Below are positions 1 to 7,495 of a stretch of DNA of 15,060 nt, in pieces (position 1 is the first letter of the stretch; every line of letters begins with the position of its first letter). Position numbers and translations under genes: made by a program. Under the pieces are notes generated by a model that did no database searches, was not told where the DNA came from, and saw nothing but the letters and a program-made list of their open reading frames with translations. Source of the DNA: Cytophagales bacterium. Lineage in GTDB: Bacteria; Bacteroidota; Bacteroidia; Cytophagales; Cyclobacteriaceae. The stretch spans positions 1-15,060 of the forward strand of contig JAGUUF010000239.1 of the NCBI GenBank assembly GCA_020063545.1, in the 5' to 3' direction.

Positions 1-809
1 CAGATGAACTTAACCACGCCTCGATAATTGATGGCGTTCGCCTTTGCAAAGCCATGCGCTACCGGTACAAGCACAACGATATGGCTGATCTTGAAAAACA
101 ACTTACCGATGCACGGGCTGCGGGCGCCAAACAGATTATGATCGTAACCGATGGTGCCTTTTCGATGGACGGTACTATCGCCCAGCTCGATAAAATTTGC
201 GATCTGGCCGACCGGTACCAGGCGCTGGTAATGACGGATGAGTGTCACGCCACGGGCTTTATTGGCAAAACCGGAAGGGGTGTGCCGGAATACCGGGGTG
301 TAATGGATCGGGTGGATATTATTACCGGAACCCTGGGAAAAGCATTGGGGGGTGCATCGGGCGGATTTACTTCTGGTAAAAAAGAAATCATTGAACTGCT
401 GCGGCAACGATCCAGGCCGTACCTGTTCTCGAATACCCTGGCACCATCAATTGTGGGTGCATCCATTGAAGTATTCAACATGCTGAGTGAAACCACCGCG
501 CTGCGCGATAAACTGGAGCAAAACACAAAATACTTCCGCGGTGAAATGACTAAAGCCGGCTTTGACATTAAACCCGGAGAACATCCCATTGTTCCGATAA
601 TGCTATATGAAGCGCCATTAGCGCAGCAGGTTGCCGAAAAATTGCTGGAGAAGGGTATTTACGTTATCGGGTTTTTCTTCCCGGTGGTACCCAAGGGCCA
701 GGCGCGCATAAGGGTACAGCTATCGGCAGCGCATGAGCGCCATCACCTGGATAAGGCCATTCAGGCCTTTACGGAAGTGGGCAGAGAACTGGGCGTGCTT
801 AAAAAATAA
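1..809 (+). CDS. kbl: Glycine C-acetyltransferase (2-amino-3-ketobutyrate CoA ligase), 3' part
   Basis: PLP-dependent alpha-oxoamine synthase. It joins glycine and acetyl-CoA to 2-amino-3-ketobutyrate, or runs in reverse during threonine breakdown with threonine dehydrogenase, in the cytosol. The gene enters from the left edge. The frame is open from base 3 (DELNHASIIDGVRLCKA...), so the first ATG at 54 is internal. About 268 residues are visible; roughly 130 N-terminal residues are missing, judging by the usual ~395-400. Family motifs are the DECHATGFIG stretch (aspartate to the PLP ring nitrogen, histidine beside it) and GTLGKALGGASGG, which holds the PLP lysine. RQRSRPYLFSNTLAP is typical of Kbl rather than BioF or serine palmitoyltransferase. 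The stop TAA (807-809) is one base from the stop of the convergent cdaA. No terminator is visible between them. Confidence 0.93.
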   Translation, partial: DELNHASIIDGVRLCKAMRYRYKHNDMADLEKQLTDARAAGAKQIMIVTDGAFSMDGTIAQLDKICDLADRYQALVMTDECHATGFIGKTGRGVPEYRGVMDRVDIITGTLGKALGGASGGFTSGKKEIIELLRQRSRPYLFSNTLAPSIVGASIEVFNMLSETTALRDKLEQNTKYFRGEMTKAGFDIKPGEHPIVPIMLYEAPLAQQVAEKLLEKGIYVIGFFFPVVPKGQARIRVQLSAAHERHHLDKAIQAFTEVGRELGVLKK

Positions 810-810
810 A

Positions 811-1653
811 CTAAGCCTGCACCTCTTCATCCTGGGGTACTTCATCCCACGTGGCGGGTTCGGTTGCGTGCAGGAATTCAAGAATTTTTTGCTCAACCTG
901 TTTAAGTTTCAGGCCGCGCAGAAATTTCCCGTTGCGGGCTAAAATCAGCCGGCCGGTTTCTTCCGAAATGGCCATCACCAATGTATCGGTACTTTCTGAC
1001 ATGCCGATGGCCGATCGGTGCCGCATGCCAAAATGCGGAGGCAGGTTGTCGTTTTCGCTTACCGGCAAAACGCAGCGCGCTGCTTTGATGCGGCCTTTAT
1101 AAATGATTACGGCACCATCGTGCAGCGGACTGTTCTTATTAAAAATGGAAAGCAGCAGCGGTTTGGTAACTTCAGCATCCAGCGGCTCACCCGTTTCGGC
1201 ATAAAATTTAAGTTCGGTATCGCGTGAGAAAACAATTAACGCACCTGTGCGTGTGCCCTTTAATGTTTTGGCTGCCTCAATTACTTCGCGTACATCAAAA
1301 TCATCGTTGTACTCATTGCGCCAACTGGCCAGGTTTTTAAAAATATTGTCGCGGAATTCGGTGCTGCGTCCGATTACCAGTAAAAATTTTCTGATTTCAG
1401 GCTGGAACAGGATGATCATGGCCAGCACACCCACGCCCATAAACTGGCCCAGTATGGTAGCCAGCAGTTCCATCTGGGCCGCCCGAACAATCAGGTAAAT
1501 CAGGTAAAGTGCCAGGATGCCGAGAAATATGTTTACTGCAATGCTTCCGCGTATCAGTTTATACACCTGGTACAACAGCACGCTAACCAGCGCGATGTCA
1601 ATAAAATCAACCCACGTAACATCCAGGAATCCGATCTTAAACAAAAGTACCAT
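811..1653 (-). CDS. cdaA: Diadenylate cyclase CdaA, membrane-bound c-di-AMP synthase
   Basis: Condenses two ATP into cyclic di-AMP, a second messenger for potassium, osmotic and cell-wall homeostasis. The protein has 280 residues, near the ~273 usual for CdaA. Three hydrophobic segments (about 16-32, 37-57 and 66-84) anchor it in the inner membrane. The DAC (DisA_N) domain spans about 95-250, with the catalytic DGA at 179-181 and RHR at 211-213. The ATG at 1653 is chosen because MVLLFKIGFLDVTWVDFID begins just as CdaA proteins of this phylum do. A GTG at 1677 would add eight unlike residues and overlap folP. The ATG lies 13 bases after the folP stop, so co-transcription with folP is likely, and a -7 element (1659-1666) could add an internal promoter. 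The C-terminal ~20 residues are acidic and outside the domain. Confidence 0.93.
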   Translation of the reverse strand: MVLLFKIGFLDVTWVDFIDIALVSVLLYQVYKLIRGSIAVNIFLGILALYLIYLIVRAAQMELLATILGQFMGVGVLAMIILFQPEIRKFLLVIGRSTEFRDNIFKNLASWRNEYNDDFDVREVIEAAKTLKGTRTGALIVFSRDTELKFYAETGEPLDAEVTKPLLLSIFNKNSPLHDGAVIIYKGRIKAARCVLPVSENDNLPPHFGMRHRSAIGMSESTDTLVMAISEETGRLILARNGKFLRGLKLKQVEQKILEFLHATEPATWDEVPQDEEVQA

Positions 1654-1658
1654 GGATA

Positions 1659-1666
1659 CAAATGTA
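1659..1666 (-). promoter_or_regulatory. Candidate -7 element TACATTTG before cdaA
   Basis: Read on the minus strand this is TACATTTG, an exact match to the Bacteroidota TAnnTTTG element, overlapping the 3' end of folP. It ends only five bases before the cdaA ATG, so a transcript from it would be leaderless or nearly so. No good TTG -33 box is seen 19-21 bases upstream. It could be chance; confidence is moderate to low. Confidence 0.35.
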
Positions 1667-2557
1667 CTAAACTCCACTTTGCCTTTTGCTGTGTTCCGTC
1701 ATGAGTTGCGAAAAAAGCGTTATCGTTTCCACTGCTTCCTTTACATCGTGTACCCTGAGGATAGATGCTCCGTTTAAGAGGGCAACCATATTCAGCGCGG
1801 TGGTACCGTTCAGCGCGTGTTCCGGGTTGGTGTTGAGTGTACGCCAGATCATGGATTTTCGGGATAGTCCAACCAACAGGGGCTTGCCCAGCATGGTAAG
1901 CAGGTTAAGTTTTGCGAGTAATTCAAAATTTTGACCGGCAGTTTTCGCAAAGCCAAAACCCGGATCGATGATGATATCCTGGATACCGGCTTTTTGCAAT
2001 ACACTAATCTTTTGGGCAAGCCAGGTGGTTATTTCAAGCATAAGGTTTTCATAGGAAGCCTGCGTGTTCATGGTTTGCGGGGTGCCCTTCATGTGCATGC
2101 AGATATACGGCACCTTAAGGTGTGCCACTGTTTCAATCATAGCGGGGTCAAGTTCTCCGCCCGAGATGTCGTTTATTAGCGCAGCACCTTCGGTAACAGC
2201 ATTTTTTGCAAGCGCTGCACGGAATGTGTCTACAGAAATAACGATCTCTTGAAATTCCTTACGGATGATGCGTATGGCCCGGAGCACGCGTTTAGCCTCT
2301 TCATCAGGAGGAACATCCATTGCACCCGGCCGCGAGGAGTAGCCGCCCACATCAATGATGGTGGCATCTTCTAAAATCATTTTTTCGGCTTGCCTCAGGA
2401 TGGATGCGTCATCGGTAAATCTTCCGCCATCAAAAAAACTGTCGGGCGTTACATTGATAATACCCATCACACAAGGCGTATCCAGGGTAAGCAACCGCCC
2501 GCCCAGGTTGAGTGTTTTGTTCGTTGAAAATACCTTATTTTGCCCCGCGTAAATCAT
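1667..2557 (-). CDS. folP: Dihydropteroate synthase
   Basis: Folate pathway enzyme that joins 6-hydroxymethyl-dihydropterin pyrophosphate to p-aminobenzoate; the sulfonamide target. With the ATG at 2557 the protein has 296 residues. TIM-barrel motifs appear in order: GIINVTPDSFFDGGRF (32-47, pterin/pyrophosphate loop), DVGGYSSRPGA (69-79), SVDTFR (108-113), INDISGG (128-134), the MHMKGTPQTM loop (154-163), DPGFGFAKT (198-206), GLSRKSMI (230-237) with the substrate-binding lysine, and RVHDV (268-272). The frame stays open to 2980, but that extension has no DHPS character and is antisense to the neighbouring + gene, so it is discarded. The start codon abuts that gene's ATG. A promoter candidate lies at 2578-2608. 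The stop is 13 bases before the cdaA ATG. Confidence 0.95.
   Translation of the reverse strand: MIYAGQNKVFSTNKTLNLGGRLLTLDTPCVMGIINVTPDSFFDGGRFTDDASILRQAEKMILEDATIIDVGGYSSRPGAMDVPPDEEAKRVLRAIRIIRKEFQEIVISVDTFRAALAKNAVTEGAALINDISGGELDPAMIETVAHLKVPYICMHMKGTPQTMNTQASYENLMLEITTWLAQKISVLQKAGIQDIIIDPGFGFAKTAGQNFELLAKLNLLTMLGKPLLVGLSRKSMIWRTLNTNPEHALNGTTALNMVALLNGASILRVHDVKEAVETITLFSQLMTEHSKRQSGV
2508..2538 (+). promoter_or_regulatory. Weak candidate promoter for the DUF1599 gene, inside folP
   Basis: TTG (2508-2510), a 20-base spacer and TACCTTAT (2531-2538) partly match the TTG/TAnnTTTG consensus, with two mismatches in the -7 element. An overlapping alternative -7 is TTATTTTG (2535-2542). Because the + gene begins right at the folP start codon, any promoter of its own must lie inside folP codons. 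The call rests mainly on that geometry. Confidence 0.25.
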
Positions 2558-3121
2558 ATGCACGAAAAAACTGAAACCGAATATAGGAACGTCATCGCCA
2601 CCTGCAAAGCCTTGTTTTTGCAAAAGACAAAAGATTACGGAACAGCGTGGCGCGTGATGAGACTGCCATCCATTACCGACCAGATTTTTATTAAGGCACA
2701 GCGCATCCGAAGCATCCAGGAGAAAGGCGTTCAGAAAATAAGCGATCCGGTTTCGGATGAATTTATCGGCATTATCAACTACTGTGTTATTGCACTGATT
2801 CAACTTAAGCTGGAGGAAAGTGCTAAAACCGAATTGAGCGTTGCGGAAATTGAACCGATGTACGATGCGGTAATCCGGGAAACGCTGGAGTTGCAGAAGA
2901 ATAAAAACCATGATTATGGAGAAGCCTGGCGCGATATGCGGGTAGCCTCCATTACTGACATCATCTTGATGAAGCTCCATCGCGTAAAGCAGATTGAAGA
3001 CAACGCGGGAAACACATTGGTAAGCGAAGGGGTGAAGGCCAATTACCAGGATATGATTAACTACGCAGTGTTTGCGTTGATATTATTATCGGCCAATGGG
3101 CAGGAAGCAGTGAACAGGTAA
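2558..3121 (+). CDS. Tandem DUF1599 (Nmad1-type) domain protein
   Basis: Cytosolic protein of 187 residues made of two copies of one domain (about 8-85 and 98-180). Both copies share K-x-x-DYG-x-AWR-x-MR-x-x-SITD, then K-x-x-R, then INY-x-V-x-ALI. DUF1599 was also named nucleotide modification associated domain 1 because related domains occur in phage nucleotide or DNA modification clusters; the biochemical role is unknown. The conserved acidic, Arg and Lys positions recur in both halves, so neither copy looks degenerate. ATG 2558 is preferred; TTG 2540 would add six residues. The gene is three bases upstream of the DoxX-like gene and heads the + operon. It contains the candidate folP promoter in its first codons. 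The family call is firm, the function is not. Confidence 0.88.
   Translation: MHEKTETEYRNVIATCKALFLQKTKDYGTAWRVMRLPSITDQIFIKAQRIRSIQEKGVQKISDPVSDEFIGIINYCVIALIQLKLEESAKTELSVAEIEPMYDAVIRETLELQKNKNHDYGEAWRDMRVASITDIILMKLHRVKQIEDNAGNTLVSEGVKANYQDMINYAVFALILLSANGQEAVNR
2578..2608 (-). promoter_or_regulatory. Candidate folP promoter inside the DUF1599 gene
   Basis: On the minus strand, TTTG (2608-2605), a 19-base spacer and TATATTCG (2585-2578) fit the Bacteroidota -33/-7 layout with one mismatch in the -7 element. The element ends 20 bases before the folP ATG. It lies wholly within the first 17 codons of the divergent gene, as expected when two start codons abut. Confidence 0.5.
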
Positions 3122-3124
3122 ATT

Positions 3125-4261
3125 ATGATTAGAAAAGCACTTGACCTTTTTTCGCGGTACCTTGTTGGGGGGTTGTTTATTTTCTCCGGTCTGATAAAAC
3201 TGAATGATCCGGTAGGCACAGAAATTAAACTTGAGGAGTACTTCGAGGTATTTGCGGTTGATTTCGGTTCGTTTTTTCGTGTATTTATTCCCTATTCGCT
3301 TGAAATCGGTCTCATACTCATCGTGCTCGAAGTTGTACTGGGCGTTGCGGTGTTAATCAATTACCGGATGAAGCTCACCACTACCGTATTGCTGGTGCTT
3401 ATCATTTTTTTTACGTTTCTCACAGGATACTCTGCCATTTTAAACAAGGTAACCGATTGCGGGTGCTTTGGCGATGCGATTAAACTTACACCCTGGCAGT
3501 CGTTTTATAAAGACCTCGTATTGCTGGTGTTTATTCTGCATTTGTACTGGTACCGTAAAAAGTACGAACCGGTATTGCATACAAAAGAAGGGCATGCCGT
3601 AATTCTTGTCATAACACTCCTGAGTTTTTTTCTGGGCATTTATGCCATCCGGCATTTACCGTTTATTGATTTCAGGGCCTACAAATTAGGCAACAACATA
3701 CCCGAACAGATGACACTGCCGCCCGGTGCCAAACGCGACAGCGTGGTGATGACGTTTATTTACAAAGTAAAAGGCGAATTGGTTGAGGTAACCATGAATG
3801 ACCTTGGCCGGGTTGATTCAACATGGCAGTTTGTTGACCGGAAAGACAAGGTGGTGCGCCAGGGCGACCGCCCGAAGATTACCGACTATGCCGTAACCGA
3901 CCGGGATGGACAAACGGCAACACAACTAACTTTTGAAGGCGCAAAGCTTTTAGTTGTTATCCACAACGTCAGGCAGGCCTCGGTAAAAAATATAAGCCGC
4001 ATCCGCGATCTTAGCAGGGCACTTGAAGGCAAAGTTGATGTGCTGGTACTTACGGCATCGCCTGAAGCGGAGTTTGAAGCATTCCGGCACGAACACCAAT
4101 TGGCTGTTCCATACTATTTTGCCGATGCCACGGTACTCAAAACCATTGTACGTTCTAACCCGGGGCTTACGCTTTGGGTGAATGGAACCGTTCGCGGCAT
4201 GTGGCACCACAACGATACACCAGCGGCTGATGAGATCATCCGATTAGCCCAACAGCCATGA
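3125..4261 (+). CDS. DoxX/MauE-like membrane protein with C-terminal thioredoxin-like domain (BT_3928 type)
   Basis: Inner-membrane protein of 378 residues. Hydrophobic helices lie near 11-24, 59-80, 85-105, 127-143 and 157-175. The N-terminal half resembles DoxX/MauE, opening with SRYLVGGLFIFSGLIKLNDP. DCGCFGD at 111-117, between helices 3 and 4, is the cysteine motif of MauE/VKOR-like redox proteins. The rest, about 185-378, should be periplasmic. Its last ~120 residues look like a thioredoxin/TlpA fold, including NPGLTLW, where the proline fits the cis-Pro loop, but no CxxC active site is seen. Family knowledge suggests passing or sensing electrons across the membrane; the substrate is unknown. 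The gene follows the DUF1599 gene by three bases and its stop overlaps the aroK ATG (ATGA), so translation is probably coupled. Confidence 0.85.
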   Translation: MIRKALDLFSRYLVGGLFIFSGLIKLNDPVGTEIKLEEYFEVFAVDFGSFFRVFIPYSLEIGLILIVLEVVLGVAVLINYRMKLTTTVLLVLIIFFTFLTGYSAILNKVTDCGCFGDAIKLTPWQSFYKDLVLLVFILHLYWYRKKYEPVLHTKEGHAVILVITLLSFFLGIYAIRHLPFIDFRAYKLGNNIPEQMTLPPGAKRDSVVMTFIYKVKGELVEVTMNDLGRVDSTWQFVDRKDKVVRQGDRPKITDYAVTDRDGQTATQLTFEGAKLLVVIHNVRQASVKNISRIRDLSRALEGKVDVLVLTASPEAEFEAFRHEHQLAVPYYFADATVLKTIVRSNPGLTLWVNGTVRGMWHHNDTPAADEIIRLAQQP

Positions 4262-4758
4262 AAGTTTTTCTTATTGGCATGCCGGGCTCCGGCAAAAGTA
4301 CACTCGGAAAAGAGCTTGCACAGAAACTGGCGGTGACCTTCATTGATTTGGATGCTGAAATTGAACGCAACGAGGGTCAGCCAATAAAAACTCTTTTTGA
4401 AATACAGGGCGAGCCGTATTTCCGCCAGGCTGAGGCAGCGGTGCTTCGCGAAGTTACAGCTGCTAACCAGTCGTTTGTCATGGCTACCGGTGGAGGAGCG
4501 CCATGTTTTTACGAGGGCATTGAGTTTATGAACAGCGTAGGCCTTACCGTTTTTCTGGATATTCCTGTTGATGAACTTTACCACCGGTTAAACGGGAAAG
4601 AAAGCCTGCAACGTCCGCTGCTTCAGGTAGGAAGTAACCTCACCGACACCCTATACCAATTGCGGTCATCGCGATTGAAATTTTATGAACAGGCAACCTA
4701 CCGGCTCACCAATCCGGATGTAATAAAACTGGTTACACTGGTGCAGCCTAAAACGTAA
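4258..4758 (+). CDS. aroK: Shikimate kinase
   Basis: Phosphorylates shikimate at the 3-hydroxyl with ATP in the chorismate/aromatic amino-acid pathway; cytosolic. It has 166 residues, normal for the family. The P-loop is GMPGSGKST (7-15). DLD at 30-32 gives the magnesium/shikimate aspartates. FRQAE (55-59) provides the shikimate-binding arginine. ATGGGA (76-81) is the glycine loop, and QRPLL (118-122) holds the lid arginine. All key residues are present. The start overlaps the upstream DoxX-like stop by four bases. The 3' end overlaps the convergent outer-membrane protein gene by 11 bases, so no terminator fits between them. It is not fused to aroB. Confidence 0.94.
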   Translation: MKVFLIGMPGSGKSTLGKELAQKLAVTFIDLDAEIERNEGQPIKTLFEIQGEPYFRQAEAAVLREVTAANQSFVMATGGGAPCFYEGIEFMNSVGLTVFLDIPVDELYHRLNGKESLQRPLLQVGSNLTDTLYQLRSSRLKFYEQATYRLTNPDVIKLVTLVQPKT

Positions 4759-6301
4759 AGCCTACTGTTACCATAAAAGACTTTACGGTGTTTTCCAGGT
4801 TAACCAATGGCCCGGTGCCATCCTGAAATACATACGGGCTGTAAAAACTATCTCCTTTCGTAACAAGCCAGGCCAGGTCGGTAAAAAACTTCTTGAGGCG
4901 CAGGCCAGCACCTGCAGATATGGTTTGTATTTTTAAATCATTATCGTTGTTCGTAAGCGGATTGGACTGCACATTATACCCCGCGCGGAAACGCAGTTTC
5001 TCGTAACGAAACTCTGCACCAACGCGGTAGTTTACGGTGTTGGTAAAAAACTCCCGGATCCCTTCGTTATCCGGAGTGAACGAAATGCCGCTGATGTCGC
5101 TGCGGTACCTGGCTTTTCCGTAATTGATAAACTCAACATCACCGGAAATAAACCCGTAGCCGCCAAGAAAAACGGCTGTTCCCAAACTGAACTTTAGCGG
5201 GGTAGTAAGGCTGTATTCCGAAACAAGCGGTTGTTCCGAGCGTTCTTCAATGAACGCGCGGCTGTCGTTCCATAACGTGCGCACTACAGATGTATAGGAA
5301 TCCGTAAGCTGGTAGTAGGTAGGCGTAACGAAAGACATGCCCAATTGAACAACATCAACAGGCCGGTAGATTAGCCCAAGAGTAAGGTTTACACCGGAGC
5401 CGTCAACGGTAATTCGCTCTTCCAATTCCAGGTAATCCAACGGATTGTAGGAAGGGTCGGAACTGAAATCAAAATTCTGCTCTCGGTATTTTCGTTTAAA
5501 AGCATACCGCAGGGTTGCGATACCGATGTTGGCTCCGAAAAAAAGTTTATCGTTATAGTTGCCGCCATAAGCCAGCGACCACTGGTACTGGCTTCCTTTT
5601 ACCGAAGCCTGCCCTATCCGGTTAAGGGTGCGTGTTTCACCCGGAATTGGTTCCAGTTCGGAATAGTATTCAATGTAATCATCCGGCATTACCGGGCTGG
5701 TGTTGTTCGGATCGTCAGCAAATGTATTAATCAGGTAGGTGAGGTAACCTTGCCCGGTGATGTAATCGTAATTCAGCAGGGGGGTAGAGGCATAAGGGGC
5801 CGGCAGTTGTTCGGGAGCAAACCCGTACGCATCTTCAATAAACCAGTCAACAATAGAGGATACGTTATCCGTGCCTCCATACGTAAATGTTCGGTTAAAG
5901 TCGTTGATGCGTGACATGCTGATGCCGAATGAACCTCCGATATAGCCGCTTGAATTTTTTGGGTTGCTGAAAACGTAACTTAGCCCCGGTACCGTAAACA
6001 CATTTTTTGAATCATTCGCTGAACTGCCCAGGTGCGCGGCTGATGTATTGTAAAAATTCATTGCGGGCGAGAAGGTAAACTCAGAGCGGTTGTACATGCC
6101 CAGGCCGGCCGGATTGGAGAGGGTTGAACTAAAATCGCCCCCAAGCGCAACATGCGCACCACCCAATGCCTGTATGCGCGCACTACCACCCGGGCGCGTG
6201 CGGCTGAACAATAACGCATTTTCGATAAACCCCTGCGCAACCACAAAGCCGGGAGCACACAAGAGGGTAGCCGTGAGGTAGATTAAAACCTTAACGTTCA
6301 T
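4748..6301 (-). CDS. FadL/OmpP1/TodX-like outer-membrane beta-barrel protein
   Basis: Probable outer-membrane channel of 517 residues. It begins with a signal peptide (about 1-22, cleavage near VVA-QGF). The mature N-terminus reads GSARIQALGGAHVALGGDFSSTLSNPAGLG, shortened here to its hallmark NPAGL near residue 63, which is the FadL/OmpP1 plug signature. The rest alternates polar and hydrophobic residues in strand-like stretches, and the chain ends in phenylalanine (VTVGFTF), as barrel proteins do. The family takes up hydrophobic compounds; the substrate here is unknown. A GGAG sits about six bases before the ATG. The upstream aromatic-rich gene ends 21 bases before it on the same strand, so the two are probably one operon. 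Its 3' end overlaps aroK by 11 bases. Confidence 0.82.
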   Translation of the reverse strand: MNVKVLIYLTATLLCAPGFVVAQGFIENALLFSRTRPGGSARIQALGGAHVALGGDFSSTLSNPAGLGMYNRSEFTFSPAMNFYNTSAAHLGSSANDSKNVFTVPGLSYVFSNPKNSSGYIGGSFGISMSRINDFNRTFTYGGTDNVSSIVDWFIEDAYGFAPEQLPAPYASTPLLNYDYITGQGYLTYLINTFADDPNNTSPVMPDDYIEYYSELEPIPGETRTLNRIGQASVKGSQYQWSLAYGGNYNDKLFFGANIGIATLRYAFKRKYREQNFDFSSDPSYNPLDYLELEERITVDGSGVNLTLGLIYRPVDVVQLGMSFVTPTYYQLTDSYTSVVRTLWNDSRAFIEERSEQPLVSEYSLTTPLKFSLGTAVFLGGYGFISGDVEFINYGKARYRSDISGISFTPDNEGIREFFTNTVNYRVGAEFRYEKLRFRAGYNVQSNPLTNNDNDLKIQTISAGAGLRLKKFFTDLAWLVTKGDSFYSPYVFQDGTGPLVNLENTVKSFMVTVGFTF

Positions 6302-6322
6302 GTACTCCGGTTAACCTGGTGA

Positions 6323-7336
6323 TTAGTCCCTTCCCCGCGAACGGCTTCCTGATGATGGTGAACTGCTCCGTGAGCCTCCCGAAGGAAAGGAACTGCTGCG
6401 TGATGGCGTATAGGACGGCCTGCTGTCGCGGAAAGTGTTGTTCCGGTTTTGAGTCGGACTGCTGTACGTATCGCGCGGGTAGCTGCGCGTACGGTTTAAG
6501 GTTTCACCTGAATTCGTACTGGTTCCATCGTTTACCATTCTGCGGCTGGGCCTCACGTAATATTCGTCATTGCCTCGGGTGCGGCCACCGGAGGTATTGG
6601 TTGTTCGGTTTCTGGAATTATCCGGATAATGATTCCGCACATCGCCTGCGACAATAGTATTCCCTGAAGGACGCTTGGCATAATTAACCCTCCTTCGTTC
6701 ATTTCCTCCATAATAATAGATAGGATAGTTCCAGTATGACCACGAGGGGCCCCAGAAAGTATTGCACCATGAGTTGCCCCACGAGTAACCAATCATCATG
6801 TTCCATCCGCTTCCCCACGGAGCCCAGTAGTTGCTAAAGCCGTAATTCCATCCCGGGCCATACCCCCAGAAGGGATTCATCCACGGATCGTAAAACCCAT
6901 AGTATGGACTGTACCAGTTGTTGAAGCGGGCCGGCCCATACCAACCGGGTGTGTACCAGGCATTGTTCCAATTGTTATTGAGCGAGGAGTTACCATAATA
7001 ACTTATATTTGGTGCGGTAGCCGGAGTATATCCCTCAACAAAATAATTCTGGTTGTCTTCGCTGGCCTGTTCAGCATTGGCCCGGGCAACATACTCCGGA
7101 TTGATTTGCCTTGCCGAGTAACTGTCAGTTGGATTTGTGTTCGGGCTGCTTTCCTGAGCGTACGCTTCCGGAAAATGTTGTTGCTTAAAGTTATCGTAAT
7201 TGCTTACATAACTTTCGGTGGCCGTACTGGCGGCCTTCTGGCGATCTTTTGAGCGAAAATACAGGTCATCATTCTCCTGGGCTGATGCCAGAACGGCCGG
7301 CACCATCAACATCAAAAGTCCTATGTTCGTTTTCAT
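6323..7336 (-). CDS. Secreted low-complexity protein, W/Y/G/N-rich core and S/R-rich tail; function unknown
   Basis: I do not recognise a functional family. The 337-residue product has a signal peptide (MKTNIGLLMLMVPAVLASAQ, cleavage after about 20). A polar segment follows to about 120. The core, about 120-215, is very rich in Trp, Tyr, Gly, Asn and Pro, with repeated units such as NNWNNAW, GWYGP, NPFWGYGPGW and WGSGWN. The tail, about 215-337, is rich in Arg, Ser, Asn and Gly and ends SRSRGRD. It contains one cysteine after the signal. Such composition suggests a surface, matrix or disordered envelope protein rather than an enzyme (inference). It lies 21 bases upstream of the FadL-like gene, so a shared envelope role is plausible. 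A perfect -7 element lies at 7381-7388. The reading frame is clean over its whole length. Confidence 0.8.
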   Translation of the reverse strand: MKTNIGLLMLMVPAVLASAQENDDLYFRSKDRQKAASTATESYVSNYDNFKQQHFPEAYAQESSPNTNPTDSYSARQINPEYVARANAEQASEDNQNYFVEGYTPATAPNISYYGNSSLNNNWNNAWYTPGWYGPARFNNWYSPYYGFYDPWMNPFWGYGPGWNYGFSNYWAPWGSGWNMMIGYSWGNSWCNTFWGPSWSYWNYPIYYYGGNERRRVNYAKRPSGNTIVAGDVRNHYPDNSRNRTTNTSGGRTRGNDEYYVRPSRRMVNDGTSTNSGETLNRTRSYPRDTYSSPTQNRNNTFRDSRPSYTPSRSSSFPSGGSRSSSPSSGSRSRGRD

Positions 7337-7380
7337 CTGATTCCCGGTTTTTATCCTTCTGTATTAACGTAGTAAGCCAT

Positions 7381-7388
7381 CAAAAGTA
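7381..7388 (-). promoter_or_regulatory. -7 element TACTTTTG for the aromatic-rich/FadL-like operon
   Basis: Exact minus-strand match to TAnnTTTG, ending 44 bases before the ATG at 7336. A TTG lies 23 bases upstream (7414-7412), at the long end of accepted spacing. The implied leader of about 35-40 bases includes a purine-rich GAAGGA. Confidence 0.55.
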
Positions 7389-7452
7389 TCCGATAAGTTA
7401 CAAAATTCGGTCAAAAACCTGAAGACCCGCGTTTTTGGCGCATAACCTCCCG

Positions 7453-7460
7453 TATATTTG
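7453..7460 (+). promoter_or_regulatory. proS: -7 element TATATTTG for proS
   Basis: Exact match to TAnnTTTG, 35 bases before the proS ATG. The nearest TTG (7435-7437) is only 15 bases upstream, shorter than the usual 19-21, so the -33 box is uncertain. It is divergent from the 7381-7388 element; the two -7 boxes are about 65 bases apart. Confidence 0.55.
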
Positions 7461-7495
7461 CGGCCTGATAAAAGTGGACAATAATTATACCAGAG

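Noticed and set aside
1654..1677. GTG start for cdaA at 1677
   Set aside because: The extra residues are unlike CdaA N-termini and overlap the folP end; ATG 1653 fits the family start.
2558..2980. N-terminal extension of the folP frame beyond 2557
   Set aside because: It is antisense to the well-supported DUF1599 gene, has no dihydropteroate synthase character, and the enzyme's normal length is met from 2557.
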